Shown: positions 12,701-24,330 of the stretch, piece by piece
Layout of the letters: each line of letters opens with the position of its first letter
Position numbering within the stretch: the stretch's first letter is position 1
NCBI RefSeq assembly: GCF_965638725.1
Contig: NC_134973.1
Span: forward strand, 5,886,491-5,950,490
DNA length: 64,000 nucleotides
Origin: Aptenodytes patagonicus
Taxonomy: Eukaryota > Chordata > Aves > Sphenisciformes > Spheniscidae
Direction: 5' to 3'
The notes under the pieces: model-generated
Seen by the model: only the letters and a program-made list of their open reading frames with translations
Database searches by the model: none
Told to the model about the DNA's origin: nothing
Translations under genes and position numbers: made by a program

Positions 12701-15700
12701 AAAAATATTAATTTCAAGACAAACAGGTGATATTAATCAACTTTCAGAAATCAACAAGTTACAGGCAGAAAGCAAAATTAAAGCAGTGGCAAAAAGACAG
12801 GGCATATGGGAAGGAAAAGGACAGTGACTAGGAAGGCCAGCAAGCTACAGGCTAGCCAAGTCTAAGATCTATGAAAAACTATTTATTTCCCTGGCTTGCT
12901 GAGGAAATTCTACGCAGCAGCAGCATTCTCTACCTTTGGACATGGAGCACCTTACACTGCTCTAACAGTTTTTAAACAGACTAAGGATAGCAGTATCCCT
13001 CCTTCTTGTGAGGGAAAAGATAGATTTAGGAGGCATACAGGCCATCAGCTAACATGCACTTACAATAAGCAAAGCAGGTAACACAGCTGCACCTGGAAAA
13101 TCTGAAAATAAACCAAGAAAAATCTGTACTGTTAGAAGTCCTTGGTCTGCTTTTCTTAAGTTCAGATTAAAAAACCCTCTGTTGGAAGTCTTGTAACTCT
13201 GCCTGGCCAGAGCATGCAAGCATCATTCTTCTACTTCACTTTCCCTACGTTTGTAAAAAAATTTTGGACCCAGTAAAAGACCACTGTAATATTTTACACA
13301 CAAAAAGACACACAAATCACTGAGAAGCTCACAAAAACTCTTTGCTCTGATGAAAGAAGCAAAAAAATTATTGGAGCACAGAAAGAATTGAGCACCTCTG
13401 AAGTATCCTTCAAGAGATCTGTATGAGTTCAATCTCAGAGGAATGGAAGAGTGTACTTTGATACTTCAGTTCACAGCTCAGATCACTTTGTGAAGAAACT
13501 AATAAGAGAAATCCAGTCTGATGACATCATCATTCACACTCATGTTGTATTCCAACATTTTTTGCTGAGAGATTCAAGAGCTGGGAATGGAACTAAATTT
13601 AAACTACTAGGAAGAAGGATGCCAGTTTTCCTTGTCTTCCACAGAAGACTCAATTCCAGCAAGGCTCCCTTATGTTACCCCCATATGCCCCTCTTCCCCC
13701 CCGCCTCCAACACTCTTTAGTCATCTAAAGGTAGAGCAGTGTGAAAAACATTCCAATTTGGGTCACAAACAGAAAGTGAGTCAACTTTTTTGTGAAAACA
13801 TTGTGAAGAACACACAATACAACTGCATCCTCCTTCAGCCCTAGTAAAGTTAAGATCAACACAAAATAACTTCAAGATCCTGAAGACTGCAGCCTCTGAG
13901 ATGGCTGCTAAGCAAAGCATGATACTGCTGTCCCACCGGTCTGTAAGCAGCAGCTACAAGCTCAGTGTCACTCACCCCTCTGCTGTGCCCTGTTTAAGAC
14001 ACACTATTTACAAGCCAACCAGAACCAATAGCAAGAGGTGGGGGGGAGAAATCATTTTAGTTCAAATTGCTCACTGCACCCCTATATGATTTATCAAATT
14101 AAATCCAACCCAGTAGTCAGCATATTACATTGAAATAATGAACCCGTGGTGGAGGCATTAGCCTATCTGGCAGGCTTAGAGTACATACTTTTTTTTAAAC
14201 TATGCTCTGTTCAGCTGGGGCCAGCAAACACCTGTCACCTACCACTTAATGCTTTTTAAATTGTTATAACCTCACTCTTGTCTGGACAAGATTTAGTCTA
14301 ATACCTTTACAAAAGAGCCAGCACAGTAAACTTCCCACTAAGATTCACAGTAGCATACTGGGTACACACACACTTTCAGCATCTTTGAAACTAGGTTAGT
14401 TGGTCAGAGCATTGCAAAGAATTTAGTGCATTGGAAAATTAGTTTCTTCCCATGCATACTGCCACAATAGCTGCTACTATTTCTATAGTATACAGATAGA
14501 TTTTGGGGTTCCTAAAAGACACTAGAAACTTAAGCATTACATTAAAGCAATTGCTCACACAACCTGACGAGATTTTGCAATAAGATGCATTATGAGCTCA
14601 AGCACACACTAGCTTTAGAGCCAAGCCGGATCCTCAACCCACTCACCTCATCAGCCCCTCCCTGACTTTCTTTCTCAGTCTTTGCTACTATGGAGACACC
14701 CTGTGAAACAAACCTGCCCTTTGAGCAAATAAAAGGTGTGGCCATTTTAAATAGCCCAAAATTCCTAAACTCCAAGTACTGCAGTAATGCAGTCATTCTG
14801 GCTTTGTAGGGTAGCACACACCCAAGCTTTATGATATACTGTTCCCAAGTTGTAACTTAACTAGTAGTCAACCTTGAGCTTTTTAAATCATTGCAGTGGA
14901 GCAGACAGGTCCTTGGTAAAGCTTAATACAGATACTATCAGAAAGAAATACTGCTGAATGAGTCACTTTGGGAAAATGGAACCTATGAAAGAATATTTTA
15001 GGCCCAAATCTGTAAAATGGCAAATTGGACATGCAGGTTTAGAAGGAGCTCCATGCTAATTCAAACTCATCTAAATTGCAGTTGTGTAATAACTACAGTC
15101 TGCTTTGGCAAACACTGAGCAACCATTACACTGGGATTACCAAAACACACTTGCTGAACTAAGCACAGTATTCAACAAGTTTTCATATGAAGCTTGAAAG
15201 ACAACTATACCAGAATCACGCAGAATTTGAAATTAAATAATACTTACTCTTCTTGCTAGTGTGAGATGACAACAAATGTGGCACCAGCACATCTACATTT
15301 TCTAGTTTGACAATACTTGAAACAGATATCAGTGACTCAGAGACCAGAGTCTATCCCTACACTTGTGGGATTAAAAAGATAAAGTTGAATGAATTCATGC
15401 GTGTTAAATTTTTTTAAATCACAGATTGAGGGCAAAGTAGGCCTGAGGTTAAAATAGAATATTTTCTACAACCATTTCATTAACTGATCATTTTCTATAA
15501 AGTCTCACACAATTTCATCTACAACAGGAATCACAGCTTGTTTACCTTCCAAGTGCAAGTAATTTGAGCTCGGTTCCACATAAAAAAATTGGTTTAGATC
15601 TGATGGAAAAACTGCTTTAAACAGACCTAATAGCTGATAAGGCTGCGGTAGCAATCTTGCTTAGCATCTGTGCTTCACCCAATAGCTTAAATTCCTGTTA

Positions 15701-18700
15701 AACTTAATACAGATTTAAGCAGCTTTCATAATCCAACCAGAGGTCTTGCCAATTGTTCTGCAAAGGACAGTTATCTATAAATTGAAGACACAGGTGCATA
15801 AAACCTGTGTGCAACACTAACACAGATTAGATCGAGCTATTTACCAAATCCAGCTGACACAATGCTTGCCAAAAGACATCTATGTACCTTGCTACCAACA
15901 TGTGGCTTACATGTGTGATCATGCCTGTTACAGAGGCCACAAGAGCCAGCTTGTTGCAGCCTCCGACTAAAGCCATAGGAGGGGACTGGAATTTCCTCAC
16001 AACATTCTTGGCTTGCTGCCTGAAGCCATAATTACTGTTCCCATGGCAAAGATCCTGGCTTGATCACAAATCACTTCTATGCAGTCAGTCTGTATCACAC
16101 TCTAGCAAACCCTATTTCAAAAATTAACTTCTCAAATGACACAGAAGTGTACTTTTTTCCCCTGGAAGGATCATCTTTCAAAAAGAGACCAACTTAACCA
16201 AGAAACTACAAGATTATTCAGCACCTAAACTATTCTGAGACTTTTTCAATCACTGAAATGCAACTTTACTTAAAGAATAATGACATATCATAGTTAATAC
16301 TCTTTCTAGTAAGTCAGTCCTGCTCAGAGACCATTACAGCCTGAAGAGAGAGTAATATCTAGGCAAATTAAAGGGAAAGGAGATACAGAGTGACCTTGAT
16401 CAAATTACTTAGAAGAGGCAACTGCAGGGTCAGACCCAGTATCTTAGAGTTCAAATACAGTGCCTCCATCTTAAGGCCATACTTCCTTCCTTTTCAGACA
16501 GCAATGAAGTTATGGGAAGAAATAAGTCTTAAATCATGTGTTTCTAATCTGCAGGACATTCCAGAAGGCTGTGCATCAAGAGCCCCGTACCAGAATTGTA
16601 ATGAGCTTCCTAAACAAATTCACACACTTTAAACTGAAGAGCCTGCAGACTAGGCTAAATGTGAAGCCCAGGAATGGCTACTGCAACTACCATCCTGATT
16701 AAAAACAAGACCATCAGGCAGTAGAGTGCTCAAGTAGTAAGCCATGAGAACATCTGGGGACTTCTTAAGTTACAGAACCTAAATATAACAAAGACTTCAG
16801 AACAATTAATAGAAGTGGGTGTGAGTACCCTTAATATGTAAATTAAGGATGTGATAAAATCCTAAAAAAAGGTGCCAGCACCCTGCCTTTTAAAACAATA
16901 AAGTAGAGCAAACTGATACATACTTTCACAAAGTCCTCAATTTCAAAGTGAGACTTAGCAACCAGGAACACTTACAGCAGGAAGACAACCAAGAGGCCAC
17001 TAAGTTATCCTTGACAATTTGCTCAGCAGTGTTTTAAGTTAAAGGCACTTTTCCTACTTGTCTGAGAATTCTCCAACTTTGGGACATTCCAGTCAATAAC
17101 AGAACATTGAAAAGGTCTACTGGTGTCTCAGTAACATACTGCCTAAAGTATGACAAGAGCTGACAGTTTTTGGGGACTGTAATCTTCTAATACCTTAACA
17201 AACTGGATGGAGTACCATTCCCACCTTCTTTGTACATACATGGCAAGAAGGAGTAAGTTTACATCTCAGATTAAGAACAAGTTTTCCAGCTCTAATTTAG
17301 CTCAGCCAGCAAGCTCTCTTGTGGGCACAGCTTTCAGAACAGACACTAACAAAGTAGTTCTATCTCCACCTGAATCGCATTTCTATGAATGTTTTATAAA
17401 GTCAGTAGATCAGAAAACTACAGTTCCACAGCATTATTTTAAGTTATCAAGCAGTTAAAGAACATGTGCTTCTGAAGGGGGGAAATCAGTTAGCCCTTGA
17501 AGTGATTTCAGTGATGCCCCAGGGATCAAACAAATGCTGATGGATGAACAGAGCTCTACAATCATAGTTATTTCAAAGACAACACTGAAATGCTTCTGTG
17601 ATATTACAGAAATCTTCTGCAGTCCCTTCAAACTACTTATTGGCAAACCAAAGGATGGCAGACTGAAGTGGAAGTGACACAAAAGCAAAACAGAAAAATT
17701 TCAGAAGAGCCGCAGCCAATGAGGTTTTATGCTTACCACAGAGATAAGTATTTTTAAGCAGCAACTGATAAATGAATTGATTACACAGCTTTTTCAAACA
17801 GAGATGCCTGTACCTCTCTCTGTGCAACAGTCCTGCGGTCAGAGGATCTTTAGTAGTACAGAAGAAGAGTACGGGGAAACTGTCTGGACATAGTGACCTG
17901 CACACAGCCACATAGAGGATGCAGGCATAAGAGAAGCCTTCACTTTGTTCCTAGCTGTGCACAAACAGGATTCTAACTTACCTAAGCAAATCCATGACAT
18001 GCATAACATGTTACACCATAACATTAAAGAATGTACTTCTACATGATCTACACTGGCATATTCAGTGTCTTATTTAAACATAATCAGATAACATGGCTAT
18101 GTCAAAAATAATTTTAAAACTTACCTTTATCAAGATGATTCAACTTTCCTTTTTGCTTCTGCCGCTTTTTAGATTTTGATTCAACTTTCTCAAAACCTGC
18201 CTTGTCTGACTTGACAAGAAACCTCATTTTTGATGCACACTTTTTTCTCACCACTCCCCACCCCACTGTGCAACTGGCATAATCGTGGTTACAGTTCTGT
18301 CCTGTGCTAGGAGTGAAAGCACTTGGATGGGATCTCTCCCAGTCCTCGTTTTAGACATCTGACTGTACTGCACTAGGGACCGAAATCGCCCCCACAGATG
18401 AGTGATGAGGCAGACAATACCACATACTGAAGCTTTTCAAGATTCACTGAGGACTACAATTACAGTTTCAGAAGTGTCCTGGTCAAGTTTAGTTATGTAA
18501 AACCACTTCTTAAAGCTGCAGAAACCTAAAGCTGCAAATTACACATTATAAAACCAACTGAGGGCACTTCTACCTAGATTAATCAGTTTACCAGAAGATG
18601 TTGTTACTAGAAGATTATCAAACTGCTCTACAGTGGTCAAGGGATGACTTAGTCCACCTTTTACAATGGCTGTTGTCCAGGCCTAAGCCTTTCCTCCTCC

Positions 18701-21700
18701 TCTGATGGCAAACTCAACTCCTTGCAGCAGATAGCGTTCTCGAACAGAACCAGACACTATCATGGCACTATGATTAATTCAAATTTCAGATTCTCATACG
18801 AGGAAGAGTTAGAATAACGTTTCCCCTACAGCCATTAGAGCCCCTTCACATGTGTAATGCTTCTCAGAAACCCTAAAGCACTAACAAACATGCCTACGCT
18901 TAACAGCAGTCACATCTAATTTTGTACTTTCAATACAAAATCTATTTGCTGTCTAGGAGCAAATTCTCTCTAATGCTCCTACTTCACTTCTGTAGACCTA
19001 ACAGAGCTCACACTACACAAGCTCAGCTCTACTTCAAATTAGCCCTGTCACACACTGCATCACTTCACCAGCCTATTCAAGTTGCCACACGCAACTCTTT
19101 CTTAGTTAATAATGAAGACTAACAACACACAATTCGGGCCATTAAAAAAAGCTGTCAGATTACAACTTTGAGGGCCAACATTCACACACATACTATCTAA
19201 TAAAAAGAACTCGCAGGGCTGAACTTACTGTAATCCTGATCCCAGAGCATTAGCTACAATGTTCACAAAGTAAAATGAAAAACCTTTAATACATGAAGGA
19301 GTGCCAGTCTATCCTGCACATTCCAGTTTAACGTTTCACAGGAATGAGCTTTTATCCTGTGAACACAACAGCCTATTACCACGCGCAGCAGATAAGGAGG
19401 CTCCTGTCAGCACTTTGAGTTTCAGGGCTAAGTCTGCACTTTCAAAACCTGAGACTAGAAGGGTAAAGGTCATATTTACTGTACTTGCAAGAGAAAAATC
19501 AACAGCTAAACACTCAATTTTTTGTGGCAGAGGATTTTTGACATATAACTGAACAGGAATTCACATAAACAAAGGAAATAAAGTTCTCAAAAGAAAAAGG
19601 ACCAATTTCTCCATTGAGAAGCATTGTCTAGCACACAAATACAAGCATGGCTTGACATTTTAGTAGGGGAAAGGGCTGTTTCTAAATGCAATAAAGTTCT
19701 GACAGTTGATAATCAATGTCCAAATGCCAAGAGCTAAATGCTGAGCCATAATAAAAGTTTTAAATGCACATGAAACTAAATTATCTTCTGGTTAAAACCA
19801 ATTTACATGGTACCAGGAATAACCCTTTAAAGCCAAAGATCTACATTTGGTGAGGCTAAAACTAGGTCAGATGCTGAGCAGTGTAAAAAGAGAGAAAAAG
19901 TGAGAAGTGCCTACCTTTGTACCAACTGTTATATCTTGGACAATGCTGTAGAAAAAAGAAAGAAAAGGATTAAAAAAGTTAGATAGGTTTGCCACAAATA
20001 TCCAGCATAGTTTACAGTAGTAAGAAAAAAAGCAAGTCAAAGTGCACAGTTGTCTTTGCAAGTGAGCCAAGGACAGTTTATACAAAGAAAAATTATTAGA
20101 TGGTGATGGTGGAGACCCAAGACCCAGCAGTGCTAGAAAACTGCAGCTCTTCCACTTCCTATAGTGGAGCTTGCTCCTTTTGCAAGGGTACCACGGGGGA
20201 CTAAGACCAAAAACCCACAGTTAATACAGCCTAGCATTCTTCACAGGAAAGCAATGCGATTAGAACACCACCTCCGACTAAAACAAGAGCAAGAGTGTCA
20301 AGAGTCAACTCCATCACCAATATTCACTTCTGCAATTCTTAACAACCTTATATACAAAGGAGCCTCTGCTAGGCTGTAAAGATGCTATCTCTAGTGAAAT
20401 TATCGAGTCAATAGTGAAGACTACTAATGCTAGAGCTCCAGCAGCACTACAGACAGACAGCACACACCACACCGAGTTTGGGCTGTTCTCTCAGCCAAGC
20501 TAAGAGTCTGTGCCAGGCTTAAAGCAGCCCTCCAGCCACGCTAACACCGCTGGAGCCAGACCAGTGCCAGACTAACAGAGCGCAATTAGAAAGAGCAGTG
20601 AAGAGGTCCAGGCAGCTCCCAGATTGGGGTATGCCTGCACACAAGATTTCTCTATCAATTCTTTTCTACTTGGGAAAACAAATAGTAGTTTTCCCTAACA
20701 CTGATCTGAACGAAAAAACAGTTATTAAACTCTACAATATATGCTTAAACCTCCTAAAATGAGACTTCCTGATTAACTAGCATGAAAAATAGTGTTAGCT
20801 GTACCTCAAGCAACTCGTGCTAGCTCTTGTCAGCAGTGAACATTGTCTATCACAACATACATCTACTTAGAGCAACTTCTTTCATTGATGGAATCAGAAT
20901 GACTTGTCTACGGCTTGGCTTATTGTACCTGGGTAATCTTCCGGAGTATTACAGTACCTACATGTTACTCTCTTTTGTGAGAATGCTCAAGACAGTCTAA
21001 GGATTTCAGTTATACCCTTGCACTGAAGAGTATTTTTTTTTTTTAATGAATGCCAAACCACTGTAAAGCAGCAACATAAAACAGAGCAGAAACTACCATT
21101 TTAGACTGACATATATGCAGCACTGCCTGCTTCAACTCTATCTTTCAAATAGCTGACCATGATTTCAGTGTAAAGGATCCAAAAGTGGCTGGCTAACAGA
21201 CCTGCAGCAACTTTAAGGAAACATGGCAGAGAAGCAGAAGGCAGGGCAGTCATTCTTAAAACAGCAATACGAAATCTGAAGTACTCAAGAACAATTCTAC
21301 AAAATGATTTAATGCTAGAGAACTTGCATTTACTAGTTCTTCCTTCCCTACCCTCCTGCAACAATTCATAACTTTTCAGGGAATTAAATACTGCTCGATC
21401 TTATTAAGTCATTCATGTTTTACCAGCTCCACAAATAAGCCGTAACACAAGTATAAGCCAGCTCAGCTCCTCATACTTCCTCTTCAAAACCAACCTGCCA
21501 TGTCATCATAACCCAGCAATTTACAGCTGGAGTTACAGCCTGATCCAATGGCTGCTGCCAGGAAGCCACGCGATAGTTTCTTTTTTTTTTTCAACTGAAC
21601 TACTTAAAGAACACTCTGTATGAGAATGCCAGGCTTTGCAATCCCCTGGTGTCTGGTCACCAACGAAGACAGATGGGTTTTGCTGCACTTTGAGGGCCAG

Positions 21701-24244
21701 CAGTAATGAACTAATTAAACCCATCTGCACATATCAGTTTAAAGAATCATAATCATTCTATTAGAATTACTAAATATGAGCACACATTTCTTCAGCTAAA
21801 ATACATACATTAACCCAGCGACTTTCATAACCTTAAAAAATATTTCCAGCAAAGCATAGTAACAGGGAATCTCCTAACAGGGAATCTCCCAAGTTTCCAA
21901 AACTTTCAAACTTACCCCAGAGCAATTTCTCTTACTTCCTGTTCCTCCTGTGGGCCTCACACACAGGAAATGTTTTACACAAAGTAGCCTTAACAGGGGA
22001 TAGTATTTAAAATTATCCAACAGGAAGAGCCTTTTATTTGCTAAGAATTATCGATTCCTGGAATATTGTAACTCATTTCATAACAAATACCACATGAAAC
22101 AAGCACCAACAGTATTAAAGAATTTTTATTCAAGAAATGCGCAATACACTTCCACTTCACACACACACCCCTTCAATACATTATCATGTCTTAAGCTTCA
22201 TTCTCTTGTCCTATGTCAACCTTAAGTAGGGGATCAAAACTCTTCTCATTTCCAAAAGAACAGGCAATAAAGCCTTTCATAAAAATTACTTTTTACATGG
22301 AATGGGATAATTCCTACGCAATAAGGGGAAAAATTAAGCAGCACCAGTAAAACCTCTAGGTCATTTTCCAAAGCAGCATTTCCCATATGAACTCTTTGCA
22401 TACTTTAACAAAGCAACTTAATCAAATGGGATCATTTGAAAAGCACAGCTACCTATCATTTTAGGTGCAAGAAGCAGACAGAAGTAGTCTGCAGCCAGAG
22501 AGGCCACTCACTGCCAGCTAGGCAAAAATGTAAAACCATTTTCAGAAGCAGCTTTCAAAGTTTCAACAGGAGACAGCTTTCACAGGGTAAACAGAACATG
22601 CACCAAGATCTTCAGAAGACAATGGGTAATTGAGACTCATATGTTATACTGAAATTTCTACAGTAAAATAACAACTATAAGTAAACCAGCTTTCCTAGTA
22701 ACTACGGTGAAGACAGCTGATAACAAACTGATTTTTGCCATTAGAATATATGATCTCACATGCTGAAGATTTTTTTTTCATATCATTCAACATGATGAGC
22801 AACTTGTTAAAACAAGCAGAGCAACCTGAACTGTACCCTGGACTGTAAAAATTAATAAGACACGATTTTTTTTTTTAACATGAAAACAACACTGAGACAC
22901 CACCTTTTCAGAGTGTAAAAAAAAAAACAGACATGTGACTACGCCTAATTCTCACCAGACTAGTGTTCTGAGGCAAGAAGCGAGGAGGCACTAATTTGGG
23001 CTTCCCGTACTTAAGGCTCTGAGAAAACAAACTGCTTAATCGGAGGCCTTTAGAAGTATTTTAACTACTCTGCTCTAGAAGAAACAAAAATCAGATCACT
23101 AAAAAAATAGGCCATACAAGACGAGAAATATGGAGACCTCATTTCTGACAGAGTTGCCTTGATAAAGCAGTTATAAAGCAAACACTTCTGAAGCGAGACA
23201 CCGGATGAGGTGGTGATTAAAGAGAAATCAATGCTACCCAAGATAAAAGAGTTGCGCTCTAGAAAAAACTACACGAGTCAAACAGTCACGGAGGAAAGTT
23301 TTATCTCGAAGGAGTTCGGGTCTGGACAATAGAAAGAGGAGGGAGCACGAGAACAGCTCTGCTCTACCGCTGCAGCTTTACCTACGGATCTCAGGTAACA
23401 CTGCAGTGGAACACCTTACTTCTAGCGAGCCTCCTGGCGCGCCCGAAAGCGTTACAGCTCCTTGGAAACTGATGCAAAACTTGTGCTGATGGAAAAACGG
23501 CTCACAAAAGAAAATCCAGCGAGAAAACCCCCCCCCCGGCTTGCGAAAGCGCCAGACAATAGGAGCAAGGCCCCGCCGTGAATCAGCTGCCAGCCCCGGG
23601 TGCGCGCCCCCCCCCCCCCCCGCCAGGTGCGCCCGCTCCCGGCACCCCGCGCCCCCCTCCCCCGCAGGGCCGGGCCGCCACGGAGGCGCGCCGTGCTCGG
23701 CTCCCCCCCCGCAGCCGCACGCCCACGCGGCGCTCGCAGCCGGCCGGGCCCCTCGGCCCCCCCCCCCGCCCAGCCCCGGCGGGAACGGGGCGGCCTCCCC
23801 CGGGCGGGACCCCCCCCCCCGGCACAGAGCGGCTCCCCCCAGCGGGCGCGAGCACGAGGCGGGAGGGAGGGCGGCGTCGGGAGCGCGCGCGGCGGACGGT
23901 CCGCACGAGGCGCCGCGTCGGGGCGGCGGCCCCCGCCCCCGGGCCCGCTCCCTCCCCCGCGGCGAGCGGCTCCGGGGGGGGGGGGACGGCCCGCGCAGGA
24001 GACCCCCTCCCGCAGCGCCGGCGACCGCCCCCTCCCCTTCCCGCCTCGCCTCCGCCGGGCGGCCCGGCCGCACCCTCGGCGCCCCCCCTCAGGTAACGCC
24101 CCAGCCCCCGGCGCGGGTCCCGAACCTCGGCCGCCTTCTCCCCCTCCTCCGCACCCCGGGAAGGGTCCGGCAACGGTGCTCCCCGGCCCCCGGCACGGTG
24201 CCGCCCGTGCCGCGGCCCGGGCCGGCGGGGACTCACCCGTCCAT
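643..24244 (-). CDS. PTBP1: Polypyrimidine tract-binding protein 1, 5' ten coding exons (partial)
   Basis: PTBP1 is a nuclear RNA-binding protein that binds CU-rich tracts (UCUU, CUCUCU) through four RRMs, represses exons and affects polyadenylation and IRES use. Ten coding exons can be joined in frame: 24244-24237, 19945-19915, 8094-8019, 7040-6868, 5810-5664, 4414-4244, 3455-3345, 2964-2790, 2178-2101 and 782-643. Together they give 1110 nt (370 codons). The start [13 protein letters not shown] matches vertebrate PTBP1. A bipartite nuclear signal is visible at KR 13-14 and KKFK 45-48. RRM1 spans about residues 60-143 (RNP2 VIHVRKLP), RRM2 about 182-260 (LRIIVENL) and RRM3 opens at about 359 (SVLLVSNL). 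The linker [19 protein letters not shown] and the later Ala-rich stretch favour PTBP1 over PTBP2 or PTBP3. RRM3-4 and the stop lie left of the window. All junctions are GT-AG and phase-consistent. Confidence 0.96.
2101..2178 (-). CDS. PTBP1: PTBP1 exon 9: 78-bp linker cassette exon
   Basis: 78 bp encoding 26 residues, [20 protein letters not shown] followed by IPQAAG, in the RRM2-RRM3 linker. The exon length is divisible by three, so skipping keeps frame. The acceptor (TATCTTTACCAG) has a weak pyrimidine tract with several UCUU-type motifs in the preceding 50 bases; the donor is GTACTG. From memory, skipping of this exon in PTBP1 is reported as mammal-specific and changes PTBP1 repressor activity, with birds including it. 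The sequence alone does not show how it is spliced here. Confidence 0.95.
2790..2964 (-). CDS. PTBP1: PTBP1 exon 8: end of RRM2 and inter-RRM linker
   Basis: 175 bp, residues 240 to about 298. It starts [20 protein letters not shown] and continues into the linker [20 protein letters not shown]. The acceptor is TTTCCTTGCAG and the donor GTGAGA. The exon ends in phase 1 and can join either exon 9 (2178) or exon 10 (782) in frame, because exon 9 is 78 bp, a multiple of three. Confidence 0.97.
3345..3455 (-). CDS. PTBP1: PTBP1 exon 7: core of RRM2
   Basis: 111 bp, residues 203-239, from [20 protein letters not shown] to [11 protein letters not shown]. It includes the RNP1 strand QFQALLQYA. The acceptor is ATCTTGCAG and the donor GTGAGT. 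It has 37 codons with no frame break. Confidence 0.96.
4244..4414 (-). CDS. PTBP1: PTBP1 exon 6: RRM1-RRM2 linker and RRM2 start
   Basis: 171 bp, residues 146-202. It begins [19 protein letters not shown], runs through an Ala-rich linker, and enters RRM2 at [20 protein letters not shown]. The acceptor is TTCTGCAG and the donor GTAAAA. Both ends are phase 0. Confidence 0.97.
5664..5810 (-). CDS. PTBP1: PTBP1 exon 5: end of RRM1
   Basis: 147 bp, residues 97-145, from [18 protein letters not shown] to [11 protein letters not shown]. The acceptor is TTCTGCGCAG and the donor GTTAGT. It completes RRM1, including the fifth-strand extension [12 protein letters not shown]. Both ends are phase 0. Confidence 0.97.
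6868..7040 (-). CDS. PTBP1: PTBP1 exon 4: nuclear signal second half and start of RRM1
   Basis: 173 bp, acceptor CTTTTTACAG and donor GTATTG, encoding residues 39-96. It starts [12 protein letters not shown] and holds the RRM1 RNP2 strand VIHVRKLP (60-67) and the segment [12 protein letters not shown] that leads into RNP1. It ends in phase 0. Confidence 0.97.
8019..8094 (-). CDS. PTBP1: PTBP1 exon 3
   Basis: The acceptor TTTTCTTTTCCAG and donor GTAATA bound 76 bp encoding [20 protein letters not shown] plus a short Ser/Ala tail, residues 14-38. Arg14 completes the KR pair of the nuclear signal. The last base (phase 1) is joined to CT of exon 4 to give Ala39. Confidence 0.95.
8095..19914 (-). 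other. PTBP1: PTBP1 intron 2, about 11.8 kb
   Basis: Large AT-rich intron between exon 2 and exon 3. Apart from the LTR remnant at 11974-12070 I find no coding exon or RNA gene. The longest open frame (10742-11152, 136 codons) has no recognisable motif. Simple T/A runs are scattered through it. Confidence 0.75.
11974..12070. mobile_element. Internally deleted solo LTR remnant of a bird endogenous retrovirus, with 5-bp target duplication
   Basis: The 97-bp insert begins TGTCATGGTTTAACCCCAGC and ends CCAAAACCAGCACA, so it has TG...CA termini. Both ends resemble the two ends of an LTR family common in bird genomes. It is flanked by direct repeats CTAGA at 11969-11973 and 12071-12075. The middle is missing: the left end runs into a G14 homopolymer at 12042-12055 and then directly into the right end. 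It encodes nothing. Family assignment is from memory; the termini and duplication are visible. Confidence 0.8.
19915..19945 (-). CDS. PTBP1: PTBP1 exon 2 (31 bp micro-exon)
   Basis: The acceptor TTTTTTCTACAG precedes 31 coding bases reading (G)[10 protein letters not shown], followed by donor GTAGGC. It joins exon 1 (phase 2) and exon 3 (phase 0) without a frame break. The human protein reads IVPDIAVGTK here. The exon carries Lys13, the first half of the bipartite nuclear signal. Confidence 0.93.
19946..24236 (-). other. PTBP1: PTBP1 intron 1, about 4.3 kb
   Basis: Starts with donor GTGAGT at 24236 and ends at the acceptor before 19945. The left 3.5 kb is AT-rich without recognisable features. 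The right 700 bp is part of the CpG island. No alternative first exon is provable from sequence alone. Confidence 0.75.
23540..24236. promoter_or_regulatory. PTBP1: CpG island, intragenic half (5' part of PTBP1 intron 1)
   Basis: Very GC-rich, with many CpGs and long C and G homopolymers (for example C-runs near 23607-23622 and 23758-23768, and a G-run near 23974-23984). The composition leaves all six frames open for 170-265 codons. This is a base-composition effect, not coding. G-rich runs on the minus (transcribed) strand could form G-quadruplexes near the PTBP1 donor. Confidence 0.8.
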
Positions 24245-24330
24245 TGCACACGGAGGAGACCCGTCGGGAACGGAGTGGAGGCGCCGGAATAGCAGGAACG
24301 AACCCAACCGCTCCGTGTTATAGACTCACA
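24237..24330 (-). CDS. PTBP1: PTBP1 exon 1: 5' UTR plus the first 8 coding bases
   Basis: The start codon is at 24244-24242 on the minus strand in the context GTGCAATGG. Only ATGGACGG is coding before the donor GTGAGT at 24236, so the exon ends in phase 2 and is completed by the C of exon 2 (Gly3). The 5' UTR (about 24245-24330) contains GAGTCTATAAC, CCTGCTATTCCGGCGCC and TCCACTCCGT. These agree closely with the human PTBP1 leader as I remember it, so the leader seems unusually conserved. The right-hand boundary (transcription start) is inferred and may be off by tens of bases. Confidence 0.88.

Noticed and set aside
643-24244. Assignment to PTBP2 or PTBP3 instead of PTBP1
   Set aside because: The linker text ([19 protein letters not shown]), [17 protein letters not shown] and the Ala-rich [14 protein letters not shown] segment fit PTBP1. 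The synteny with MISP also fits 19p13.3.
23378-24323. Overlapping frames of 170-265 codons on both strands in the CpG island
   Set aside because: All six phases are open at once because stop codons are rare in this composition. The proteins are Pro/Arg/Gly/Ala strings, and the region is explained as the PTBP1 exon 1 and intron 1 island.
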